Source: Burkholderiaceae bacterium
Lineage (GTDB): Bacteria; Pseudomonadota; Gammaproteobacteria; Burkholderiales; Burkholderiaceae
NCBI GenBank assembly: GCA_030151165.1
Contig: JASLEM010000351.1
Location: 1 to 9,408, forward strand
Reading direction: 5' to 3'
Length of the DNA: 9,408 nucleotides
The position numbers and the translations under genes are program-made. The notes under the pieces were generated by a model that ran no database searches, was not told the DNA's origin, and worked only from the letters and a program-made list of their open reading frames with translations. Shown one piece after another: positions 1 through 6,703 of this stretch; within the stretch, counting starts at the first letter, position 1, and each line of letters begins with the position of its first letter.

Positions 1-2063
1 TCGACCACGCGGGCGAGGATCTTGTCGTCGCCGGCGATGTCGCCCGAGTAGTCGGACGCGGCCACCCACAGGCGGATGATCTCGGCGCCCAGCTTGTCGC
101 TGACGGCCTGCGGCTCGATGCCGTTCTTGAGCGACTTGCTCATCTTGATGCCCTTGCTGTCCACGGTGAAGCCGTGGGTCAGCAGGCCGCGGTACGGCGC
201 GCGGCCGTAGAGCGCGCAGGCGAGCAGCAGCGCCGAGTGGAACCAGCCGCGGTGCTGGTCGTGGCCTTCGAGGTAGAGGTCGGCCTCGGGGCCGTCCGAG
301 TGGAAGCCCGGGTGCTCCGGCGTGCCCTTGTGCGTGCCGCGCAGGACGTGGAAGAAGGTGGAGCCGGAGTCGAACCAGACCTCGAGGATGTCGGTCGACT
401 TGGTGTAGTTGGGCGCGTCCTGCGCACCGAGCATCTCTTCGACGGTGACGCGGCTCCAGGCCTCGATGCCGCCGCGCTCGACGATGTCGGCAGCCTGGTC
501 GAGGATCTCCATCGTGCGCGGATGCAGCTCGCCCGAATCCTTGTGCAGGAAGAACGGGATCGGCACGCCCCAGCTGCGCTGGCGGCTGATGCACCAGTCG
601 GGGCGGCCCGAGATCATGTCGTGCAGGCGCACCTTGCCGTTCTCGGGGTAGAACGTGGTGTTGTCGATGGCCTCGAGCGCGAGCTGGCGCAGCGTGCGCG
701 GCGCCTTGTCCTTCGTGCACACGCCTTCGCCCTCGTCCATGCGGATGAACCACTGCGCCGCGGCGCGGTAGATCACCGGTGACTTGTGGCGCCAGCAGTG
801 CGGGTAGCTGTGCTTGATCTTCGAGGTCGCGAAGAGCCGGCCGGCGTCGCGCAGCGCGTCGACGATCGCCTGCTGCGCCTTCCAGATGAACTGGCCGCCG
901 AACAGCGGCAGCTCGGGCGCGTAGACGCCGGAGCCCTGCACCGGGTTCAGGATCTCGTCGATCTTCATCCCGTGGCTGACGCAGGAGTTGAAGTCGTCGA
1001 CGCCGTAAGCGGGCGCCGAGTGGACGATGCCGGTGCCGTCGTCGGCCGTCGCGTAGTCGGCGAGGTAGATCGGCGACAGGCGGTCGTAGCCCGCATCGAC
1101 TTCCGCGAACGGGTGGCGGAACTTGAGCTCGTCGAGCGACTGGCCCAGCGTCGTGCCGACCACCGTGCCCTGCAGGCCGTAGCGCTCCAGGCACTTCTCG
1201 ACCAGCGCGGAGGCGACGAGCAGCAGGCCGCGGTCGGTGTCGACCAGGCTGTATTCGAGCTGCGGGTTGAGGTTCAGCGCCTGGTTGGCGGGGATCGTCC
1301 AGGGCGTGGTCGTCCAGATGACGACGAACGCGTCCTTGTTCAACGACGGCAGGCCGAAGGCCGCCGCGAGCTTCTCCGGCTCGGCGCACTTGAAGCCGAC
1401 GTCGATCGTGAAGCTTTCCTTGTCCTGGTACTCGATCTCGAACTCGGCCAGCGACGAGCCGCAGTCGAAGCACCAGTACACCGGCTTGAGGCCGCGGTAG
1501 ACGAAGCCGCGCTCGATCACGCGCTTGAACGCGCGCAGCTCGCCGGCCTCGTTGGCGAAGTCCATCGTGCGGTACGGATGCTCCCAGTCGCCGATCACGC
1601 CCAGGCGCTTGAAGTCGACCATCTGCTGGCCGATCTGCGCGGTGGCGTAGGCGCGGCTCTTCGCCTGCATGTCGTCGCGGCTCAGCTTGCGGCCGAACTC
1701 CTTCTCGATCGCGTTCTCGATCGGCAGGCCGTGGCAGTCCCAGCCCGGCGCGTACTGCGCGTCGTAGCCCATCAACTGACGGGTCTTGACGATCATGTCC
1801 TTCAGCACCTTGTTGACGGCGTGCCCCATGTGGATCTGGCCGTTGGCGTAAGGCGGGCCGTCGTGCAGCACGAACAGCGGCTTGCCCTGGCGCGCGTCGC
1901 GCAGGCGCTTGTAGAGTCCCTCGGTCTCCCACTTCTGCACCCAGCCCGGCTCGCGCTTGGGCAGGTCGCCGCGCATCGGGAACGGGGTGTCGGGCAGGTT
2001 GAGCGTCGCGCGGTAATCCTGGGCGGACGTGGATGGGGACTTGTCGTGGGTGTCTGCGGTCAT
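1..2063 (-). CDS. ileS: Isoleucyl-tRNA synthetase, 5' part (C-terminus beyond window)
   Basis: This cytoplasmic class I aminoacyl-tRNA synthetase charges tRNA-Ile with isoleucine using ATP and edits mischarged valine. The frame is open from the ATG at 2063 to the window edge, giving 687 codons. The family is usually about 940-960 residues, so roughly 260 C-terminal residues, including the usual zinc-binding end, lie outside. The HIGH signature reads HMGH at residues 78-81 (1821-1832) and KMSKS is at residues 640-644 (132-146). The editing domain shows WTTTPWT from residue 250 and [12 protein letters not shown] followed by Asp356-Asp357. By its offset from E. coli IleRS, Asp356 matches the editing aspartate Asp342. 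Both synthetic and proofreading functions therefore look intact. The start is supported by the family-like N-terminus ([20 protein letters not shown]). No good Shine-Dalgarno precedes it; a hairpin lies there instead. The expected partner ribF is about 2.7 kb away, separated by a peptidase gene on the other strand. Confidence 0.97.
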   Translation of the reverse strand, partial: MTADTHDKSPSTSAQDYRATLNLPDTPFPMRGDLPKREPGWVQKWETEGLYKRLRDARQGKPLFVLHDGPPYANGQIHMGHAVNKVLKDMIVKTRQLMGYDAQYAPGWDCHGLPIENAIEKEFGRKLSRDDMQAKSRAYATAQIGQQMVDFKRLGVIGDWEHPYRTMDFANEAGELRAFKRVIERGFVYRGLKPVYWCFDCGSSLAEFEIEYQDKESFTIDVGFKCAEPEKLAAAFGLPSLNKDAFVVIWTTTPWTIPANQALNLNPQLEYSLVDTDRGLLLVASALVEKCLERYGLQGTVVGTTLGQSLDELKFRHPFAEVDAGYDRLSPIYLADYATADDGTGIVHSAPAYGVDDFNSCVSHGMKIDEILNPVQGSGVYAPELPLFGGQFIWKAQQAIVDALRDAGRLFATSKIKHSYPHCWRHKSPVIYRAAAQWFIRMDEGEGVCTKDKAPRTLRQLALEAIDNTTFYPENGKVRLHDMISGRPDWCISRQRSWGVPIPFFLHKDSGELHPRTMEILDQAADIVERGGIEAWSRVTVEEMLGAQDAPNYTKSTDILEVWFDSGSTFFHVLRGTHKGTPEHPGFHSDGPEADLYLEGHDQHRGWFHSALLLACALYGRAPYRGLLTHGFTVDSKGIKMSKSLKNGIEPQAVSDKLGAEIIRLWVAASDYSGDIAGDDKILARVV

Positions 2064-2070
2064 GTCGGTG

Positions 2071-2091
2071 GCGCGTCGGTCGGCGACGCGC
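2071..2091 (-). promoter_or_regulatory. Hairpin immediately upstream of the ileS start codon
   Basis: A perfect 8-bp inverted repeat (GCGCGTCG / CGACGCGC) with a 5-nt loop ends only 7 nt before the ileS ATG. In the ileS mRNA it would occupy the place where a ribosome binding site is expected, and the 7 nt between stem and start (CACCGAC) contain no Shine-Dalgarno. The repeat is seen directly. A role in translational control of ileS is inferred. In DNA this GC-rich, short palindromes are common, so chance is possible. Confidence 0.4.
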
Positions 2092-2304
2092 GAAAGGCGT
2101 AAGCGTTGGAATGCCGGGGCCGTCGAGGATCGACGACGGCGAAGGGTGCCTGGTGACCGTGCCGCACTGCGCAGCGGCGGTCGACGCGGGGGCTCAGGCC
2201 GAGGCGAGCCCGCAGGTAATTCGATCGCGCGTGGTCTGGCGCCGCACGGCGGCGTGCCAGCGGCAGGCGGCGAATCGAAAGCTGGGAAGCAGCGACATGG
2301 CCCC

Positions 2305-2310
2305 ATTCTA
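2305..2310 (-). promoter_or_regulatory. Candidate -10 element for ileS
   Basis: On the minus strand this reads TAGAAT, five of six matches to the sigma-70 -10 consensus. A TTGCCA resembling a -35 box lies upstream (2336-2341), but the 25-nt spacer is too long for a standard promoter. If this is the promoter, transcription would start near 2298 and ileS would have a structured leader of about 235 nt. Further inverted repeats lie in that leader (for example CGTCGA/TCGACG at 2121-2135). The stretch 2092-2300 otherwise shows no gene I can support. Confidence 0.3.
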
Positions 2311-2338
2311 GCCGGCCGACCGGAATGGCGCCCGGTGG

Positions 2339-2365
2339 CAAACCGGTGCATTTCCGGGCGGTTTG
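2339..2365. promoter_or_regulatory. Spaced inverted repeat between the divergent ileS and peptidase genes
   Basis: CAAACCG (2339-2345) and CGGTTTG (2359-2365) form a perfect 7-bp inverted repeat with a 13-nt spacer, so the half-sites are about two helical turns apart. It lies between the ileS-side -10-like element and a TAGAGT on the plus strand (2393-2398) that could be a weak -10 for the peptidase. The geometry suits a dimeric regulator at a divergent promoter. No regulator is identified and chance occurrence is not excluded. Confidence 0.3.
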
Positions 2366-2459
2366 ACGCGGGGAGTCGGCCGGGGCCGGGAGTAGAGTGA
2401 AGTTGCACGCCCTCCATCACGCCACCGACCTCACCCGCCCGACCGCCGCGAGACCCGAC

Positions 2460-4817
2460 ATGCCACGCCGCTTCATCGCGCTCCTGCTGCTGGCCTTGGC
2501 CACCGTCCCGGCGTCGCCCGCGCCGGTGGCCGCCGTGCCTGCGGCGGTGCCCCTGATCGCCCGCGACGCCCTGTTCGGGAACCCGGCCCGCGCCGGCACG
2601 CGCATCAGCCCGGACGGCCGCTGGCTCTCGTGGATCGCGCCGCGCGACGGCGTGCTCAACGTCTGGGTCGCCCCCATCGACGACCTGGCCCGCGCGCGCC
2701 CGCTGACCGCCGAGAGCGGCCGTCCGATCCGCGAGACGTGGTGGGCGCCCGACTCGCGCCGCGTGCTCTTCGTCAACGACCGCGGCGGCGACGAGAACTT
2801 CCTCCTGTACGGCGTCGACGTCGCGACCGGCGCGCGGCACGACTACACGCCGTTCGACCATGCGCGCGTCAAGATCCTCGCCATCAGCCTCCGCGTGAAG
2901 GATCGCATCCTGCTGGGCATCAGCCGGCGCGACCCGCACTGGCAGGACGTCTTCAGCCTCGACCTCACCACGGGCGCGCTGCGCGAGATCTGCCGCAACG
3001 ACCGCTACGACACCTTCGTCGCCGACGCCGACCTGAACCTGCGCCTGGCGCAGCAGGCGCGCGACGACGGGGGCGTCGACTGGTTTCGCATGCGCGGCAG
3101 CTTCAGCGGCGGCGAGGCGGCGGTGGACGACGTGCCCGTCGTCCACGCCCCGATCGACGACGCGCTGGCCATGTCGCCGCTGCGGTTCAGCGCAGATGGA
3201 CGGACGCTGTGGTGGCTTGATTCGCGCGTGGCGGACACCGTCTCGCTCGTCGCCCTCGACGTCGAGACCGGTGGCACGCGCGTCGCCGCGCACGACCCGC
3301 GCGCCGACATCGACGGCGCGCTGTTCGAACCGCGGACGGGCGCGCTGCAGGCCTGGACGCTGGACATCGGCAGCGAGACCTACGTCGCCGCCGAAGCCGC
3401 CATCGGCGCCGAGCTTCGCCGGATCGCCGCGGTCGTGCACGGCCCGTTCACGATCACCTCGCGCTCCGACGACGACCGGCGCTGGGTGGTGGTGGCCGAC
3501 CGCGCGACGGCGCCGCCCTCCGCGTGGCTCTACGAGCGCGGCGCGCATCGCCTGAAGCCGCTGTTCGTCGGTCGACCCGCGCTCGCCGCTGCGCCCCTGG
3601 TGCCGATGCGGCCGGTGACGATCACGGCGCGCGACGGCCTGGCGCTGCCGTCGTACCTGAGCCGACCGATGAACGCGCGCGGCCCGGTGCCGATGGTGCT
3701 GCTGGTGCACGGCGGCCCGTGGGAGCGCGACGCCGGCGGCTTCAACGCCGCGCACCAATGGCTCGCGAACCGCGGCTATGCCGTGCTGTCGGTGAACTTC
3801 CGCGGCTCGACGGGCTTCGGCAAGCGCTTCGTCGCGGCGGGCGATCGCGAGTGGGGCGGCGCGATGCAGCGCGACCTGCTCGATGCCGTCGACTGGGCGG
3901 TGGCGCGCGGCGTCACGACGCGCGACCGCGTCGCGATCATGGGCAGCTCCTACGGCGGCTACGCGGCGCTGGCCGGCCTCGCCTTCACGCCCGGCGAGTT
4001 CGCCTGCGGCATCGACATCGTCGGCCCGTCGAACCTGCCCGCGACGCTGGCGGCCATCCCGCCGTGGTGGGCGTCGTATCGCCAGACCTTCCATCGCCGC
4101 GTCGGCGATCCGACGACGCCGGCCGGGCTCGCGATGCTGGACGAACGCTCGCCGCTGAACAGCGCCGACCGCATCGTCCGGCCGCTGCTGATCGGGCAGG
4201 GGGCCAACGACCCGCGGGTCGGCGTCGCCGAGTCGGACCGGATCGTGGCGGCGCTGAAGTCGCGCGGCACCCCGGTGACCTACCTCGTCTTTCCCGACGA
4301 GGGCCACGGCTTCGAGCGCCCGGAGAACCGGCTCGCGTTCCTGGCGGTGGCCGAGAACTTCCTGCAGCGATGCCTGGGCGGCCGGGCCGAGCCGATCGGG
4401 GAGGCGTTGCGAACGTCGAGCGCGGAAGTTCGGGACGGCGCGGAGGCCGTGCCGGGGCTGGCGCAGGCGCTGTCGGTGTCTTCCACCGCGCGTGCCGTCG
4501 TTTCCAACGTGACCACGTCGTCGGACGTACGAGTGCCGTCGATGTCGAAGGCGGCTTCGAACTCAGCGACCTCGGCGGCCAAGGCGATCTCGACGACCGA
4601 CGGCACCACCGCCACCGCCACCCTGACCACGCACCCGGTCGCGACACCAACCGCGACGCCGATCGCGATACCGGACGTGCCAGTCACCGCTCCCGCGCTG
4701 CGGCACCACTGCGCGGAGATTCAGCTCGCCGCGGACGGCGATGGGAGCCTGAACCAGGTGCGGGCCTCGTCCACGTCCGCCGCGATGCCGGCCTGCAGCG
4801 CGGCGAGCGACCCGTAG
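2460..4817 (+). CDS. Exported S9-family (prolyl oligopeptidase/dipeptidyl-peptidase-like) serine peptidase
   Basis: Probably a secreted or periplasmic peptidase that cleaves short peptides. The ATG at 2460 is chosen because it begins directly with a signal-peptide-like sequence (MPRRF, then a Leu/Ala-rich core). An in-frame GTG at 2397 would add 21 residues without signal character, although GGGAG lies just before it. Residues of about 30-395 carry repeats typical of an S9 beta-propeller ([21 protein letters not shown]). The C-terminal alpha/beta-hydrolase domain has HGGP at 417-420, the nucleophile motif GSSYGG with Ser497, Asp584 (GANDPRV) and His616 (DEGHGF), which is a complete triad. The family-like end (LGGRAEPIG...VPGLAQAL) comes near residue 671. 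A further tail of about 115 residues rich in Thr, Ser, Ala and Pro brings the length to 785, against about 650-690 usual. The last 97 bp overlap the 3' end of ribF on the other strand. Family assignment is firm; substrate is unknown. Confidence 0.93.
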   Translation: MPRRFIALLLLALATVPASPAPVAAVPAAVPLIARDALFGNPARAGTRISPDGRWLSWIAPRDGVLNVWVAPIDDLARARPLTAESGRPIRETWWAPDSRRVLFVNDRGGDENFLLYGVDVATGARHDYTPFDHARVKILAISLRVKDRILLGISRRDPHWQDVFSLDLTTGALREICRNDRYDTFVADADLNLRLAQQARDDGGVDWFRMRGSFSGGEAAVDDVPVVHAPIDDALAMSPLRFSADGRTLWWLDSRVADTVSLVALDVETGGTRVAAHDPRADIDGALFEPRTGALQAWTLDIGSETYVAAEAAIGAELRRIAAVVHGPFTITSRSDDDRRWVVVADRATAPPSAWLYERGAHRLKPLFVGRPALAAAPLVPMRPVTITARDGLALPSYLSRPMNARGPVPMVLLVHGGPWERDAGGFNAAHQWLANRGYAVLSVNFRGSTGFGKRFVAAGDREWGGAMQRDLLDAVDWAVARGVTTRDRVAIMGSSYGGYAALAGLAFTPGEFACGIDIVGPSNLPATLAAIPPWWASYRQTFHRRVGDPTTPAGLAMLDERSPLNSADRIVRPLLIGQGANDPRVGVAESDRIVAALKSRGTPVTYLVFPDEGHGFERPENRLAFLAVAENFLQRCLGGRAEPIGEALRTSSAEVRDGAEAVPGLAQALSVSSTARAVVSNVTTSSDVRVPSMSKAASNSATSAAKAISTTDGTTATATLTTHPVATPTATPIAIPDVPVTAPALRHHCAEIQLAADGDGSLNQVRASSTSAAMPACSAASDP

Positions 4818-5737
4818 TCGCGTTCCGGATGCAGCCACTTGACCAGCTCGACGCTGATCAGCCTGCCGTACGCGCTGTCGCGCCCGAGCGAGTCGGGCCA
4901 CGCGAGGCAATGCGTCTCGAGCAGCACGCGGCCGGCCTTCTCGATCGTCGGGCGCACGCCGAGGCTGGACACCGCCGGCAGCGGCACGGGGCCGAGGCCG
5001 AAGACGCGCGAGATGAAGATGCCCGACGCCGCGGGGCGGGCGTCGGGCATGCGCAGGTTCAGCGTGCGGAAGCCGTCGCCGGCGCCGCGCGTGCTCTCGC
5101 CCAGCTCGCGGCCCAGCTTCGCACCGTGGGCGACGCGGCCGCTGATCGCGTACGGTCGTCCGAGCAGCGCGGCGGCGCGGGCGAGGTCGCCGGCCGCGAG
5201 CGCCTCGCGCACCGCGGAGCTGGAGACGCGCTGGCCATGCACCTCGTAGCTCATCATGCGGGCGACGTCGAAGCCCTGCGCGCTGCCCGCGGCGTCGAGC
5301 ATCGCGTAGTCGCCCGCGCGCTTCGCGCCGAAGCGGAAGTCGTCGCCGACCAGCACATAGCGCACGCCGAGGCCGCGCACGAGCACGGTGTCGATGAAGT
5401 CCTGCGGCGACAGGCCGGCGAGGTGCTCGTCGAAGCGCAGCACCACGACGTGGTCGACGCCGCAGCGCTCGAGCTCGCCAAGCTGGTCGCGCAGCGTGGC
5501 GATGCGCGCCGGCGCGAGTTCGGGCTTGCCGGCGCGGCGCGCGAAGAAGTCGCGCGGGTGCGGCTCGAACGTCATCACGCAGCTGGGCACGCCGCGGTGG
5601 CGTGCCTCGCTGCGCAGCAGGGCGAGCATCGCCTGGTGGCCGCGGTGGACGCCGTCGAAGTTGCCGATGGTCAGCGCGGTGCCGCTGCGGGCGAGGGCGA
5701 GCGTGGCAAGGGAGCTGAGGCCGCGGTGGATCTGCAT
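4721..5737 (-). CDS. ribF: Bifunctional riboflavin kinase / FMN adenylyltransferase
   Basis: This cytoplasmic enzyme converts riboflavin to FMN and then FAD. The 338-residue length fits the family. The N-terminal FAD synthetase domain shows GNFDGVHRGH at residues 25-34, TFEPHP at 56-61, GDDFRFG at 131-137 and the SSSxVR motif at 172-177. The C-terminal flavokinase domain starts near residue 193, with HGAKLGRELG at 204-213. The usual continuation FPTANL is altered: an extra segment (residues 214-221) is followed by GFRTLNL (222-228), which keeps the Thr and Asn but has Arg and Leu for Pro and Ala. I recall similar expanded loops in Burkholderiales RibF, so it is probably a lineage trait and not damage. 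The ATG at 5737 gives a normal N-terminus. The gene is convergent with the peptidase gene and overlaps its end. It normally precedes ileS; here it does not. Confidence 0.96.
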   Translation of the reverse strand: MQIHRGLSSLATLALARSGTALTIGNFDGVHRGHQAMLALLRSEARHRGVPSCVMTFEPHPRDFFARRAGKPELAPARIATLRDQLGELERCGVDHVVVLRFDEHLAGLSPQDFIDTVLVRGLGVRYVLVGDDFRFGAKRAGDYAMLDAAGSAQGFDVARMMSYEVHGQRVSSSAVREALAAGDLARAAALLGRPYAISGRVAHGAKLGRELGESTRGAGDGFRTLNLRMPDARPAASGIFISRVFGLGPVPLPAVSSLGVRPTIEKAGRVLLETHCLAWPDSLGRDSAYGRLISVELVKWLHPERDYGSLAALQAGIAADVDEARTWFRLPSPSAAS

Positions 5738-5744
5738 GGGCTCG

Positions 5745-5750
5745 ATTATC
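5745..5750 (-). promoter_or_regulatory. Candidate -10 element for ribF
   Basis: On the minus strand this reads GATAAT, five of six matches to the -10 consensus, ending 7 nt before the ribF ATG at 5737. Transcription would then start at or next to the start codon, giving a leaderless or nearly leaderless mRNA. No clear -35 is visible at the standard distance (AAGCTG at 5768-5773) and no strong Shine-Dalgarno is seen, only a GAG. An AT-rich hexamer stands out in this GC-rich DNA, but the call rests on that alone. Confidence 0.3.
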
Positions 5751-5982
5751 GGGCCGGCGCGGCCGCGCAGCTTGGGGAGTGGACTCCAGGCCGCCCGCCG
5801 GCCGCGGGGGGTATGCGGCGCGGATGTCGCGAGAGGGGCGGCTCGAACGATTCGATGGCGTCGCGCAGGTCGAACGCGCGTCCGGCACCGGTGTTCATGG
5901 CGAGGTCGACGGGGTGGTCGACGTCAACGTCAGCAGCGCCGCGGCCGAAGCCGTGGCTTCGGCGCGAGTCCCGCGTGGGCAT
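5746..5982 (-). CDS. Doubtful small ORF between the lipoprotein gene and ribF
   Basis: A 78-codon reading frame begins with an ATG 4 nt after the lipoprotein stop and ends 8 nt before the ribF start. Its product would be rich in Arg, Pro, Ala and Asp, and I recognise no family, signal or membrane segment. G/C at third positions is about 82%, lower than in the neighbouring genes. A terminator-like hairpin (5944-5963) and the candidate ribF -10 element fall within or next to it. I think this 249-bp gap is more likely a transcription boundary than a gene. It is listed because the spacing alone would allow translational coupling. Confidence 0.15.
   Translation of the reverse strand: MPTRDSRRSHGFGRGAADVDVDHPVDLAMNTGAGRAFDLRDAIESFEPPLSRHPRRIPPAAGGRPGVHSPSCAAAPAR
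5944..5963 (-). terminator. Hairpin downstream of the lipoprotein gene (terminator-like, no U tract)
   Basis: GCCGAAGCC and GGCTTCGGC form a perfect inverted repeat. In RNA this gives an 8-bp GC-rich stem with a 4-nt loop. It starts 23 nt after the lipoprotein stop codon at 5987, the normal place for a terminator of the kinase-lipoprotein unit. No T-run follows on the minus strand, so it is not a classical intrinsic terminator; it could act with Rho or stabilise the 3' end. Confidence 0.4.
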
Positions 5983-5986
5983 GCGT

Positions 5987-6571
5987 TCAGGACGACGGCG
6001 CCGTCGTCACTCGCCGGAAGCGCGCGTCGGCCCGGCACGACGCGACAGGCTCGGGCGGCGAAATGCTCGGGGTCGGGGTCGGGGCGGCGGCCCGGTTGGC
6101 CGGACGGCTCGATGCGCCCGCGCGGCTCGTCGGTGCCGGCTCCCGCGGCTCGATCTCGACGGGAATCAGCGCGTCCTGCGTGCCGGCGGCGCGGCGCGTC
6201 ACGCGCATGCCGCAGGCGCCGCTGGATTCGCCGACGTCGACGTGGTATTCGTGCTGCGCGTCGGCCGGGAAGCTGCCGATGCCGGTGCAGGTCGACCGTG
6301 TACCGTCGCGCGTGTCGGCGTAGCTGAAGGCGACGGTTTCCCAGGGCTTGGCGGGCGTGTCGAGCACGGCGACCGCGCCGTCGAACGACGCGGGATGGGC
6401 GCCGCTGCAGTCGACGTCATCGCGGAAGACGGCGGCGCGCAACGGCAGCGGGCTCCCGTTGGAGATCACGAGCCGCGTGACGGGCTCGCCTCGTTCCTTG
6501 GTCAGGGGGACGGCGCAGCCGAACAGCACGGCCACCACCAGCGCCGCGCGTGCGGCGACTCGAAGCTTCAT
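5987..6571 (-). CDS. Putative lipoprotein of unknown function
   Basis: I do not recognise the family. The 194-residue product begins with a positively charged end and a hydrophobic stretch (residues 2-18) leading to LFGC. Cys19 is the likely lipidation site, though Phe at -2 is not the commonest lipobox residue. The mature region of about 30-140 is polar with alternating hydrophobic residues, suggesting a beta-rich domain. It contains Cys55, Cys95 and Cys120, which could form disulfides in the periplasm. After residue 140 the sequence becomes a Pro/Ala/Ser/Arg-rich tail with TPTP and PPEP and one more Cys (179). An AGGA (6581-6584) lies 9 nt before the ATG, a good ribosome binding site inside the palindrome CAGGATCCTG (6577-6586). 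The gene starts 132 nt after the hybrid kinase stop on the same strand, so it may be co-transcribed with it. A hairpin follows the stop. Confidence 0.75.
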   Translation of the reverse strand: MKLRVAARAALVVAVLFGCAVPLTKERGEPVTRLVISNGSPLPLRAAVFRDDVDCSGAHPASFDGAVAVLDTPAKPWETVAFSYADTRDGTRSTCTGIGSFPADAQHEYHVDVGESSGACGMRVTRRAAGTQDALIPVEIEPREPAPTSRAGASSRPANRAAAPTPTPSISPPEPVASCRADARFRRVTTAPSS

Positions 6572-6655
6572 CGATCAGGATCCTGTCACCACGGCCCGCG
6601 GCCGTCTCGAGCACGTCGGCCGCATCCGCGTCGGACGTCGCGCTCATCGCATTCA

Positions 6656-6682
6656 TCGTCGTTGTCGTTGTCGTCGTCGTCG
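6656..6682. repeat. Imperfect TCG/TTG trinucleotide microsatellite
   Basis: Nine consecutive triplets, TCG with TTG at two places, fill 27 bp of the 132-bp gap between the hybrid kinase stop and the lipoprotein start. On the transcribed strand it reads as CGA/CAA repeats. The rest of the gap shows no gene I can support. Such a tract could vary in length by slippage and so change the spacing upstream of the lipoprotein gene, but no variation can be seen from one sequence. Confidence 0.7.
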
Positions 6683-6703
6683 AACTCGCCATCGACGCCG
6701 GAT

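Noticed and set aside
174..2102. Long plus-strand reading frames opposite ileS (174-782 and 786-2102)
   Set aside because: They are antisense to a clearly conserved IleRS sequence and encode Arg/Val/Ala/Asp-rich shadows without motifs.
2060..2341. Minus-strand 93-codon frame whose stop overlaps the ileS start (ATGA)
   Set aside because: The overlap looks like translational coupling, but the product is Arg-rich and featureless and its start lies upstream of the best ileS -10 candidate. It is more likely leader sequence.
2363..2398. TTGACG (2363-2368) with TAGAGT (2393-2398) as a sigma-70 promoter for the peptidase
   Set aside because: The spacer is 24 nt, well above the usual 16-18, so the pair is not convincing as a promoter. 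TAGAGT alone may still be a -10.
4635..4674. Inverted repeat between the peptidase domain and ribF as a bidirectional terminator
   Set aside because: The arms (CCGGTCGCGA / TCGCGATACCGG) need a 2-nt bulge and an 18-nt loop, no T-run lies on either side, and it falls inside the open frame of the peptidase tail.
4280..4687. Minus-strand frame of 135 codons after ribF with a hydrophobic Val/Gly-rich N-terminus
   Set aside because: It overlaps the peptidase's catalytic histidine region and tail in antisense. Its third codon positions coincide with those of the peptidase, so codon bias cannot support it, and it shows no family features.
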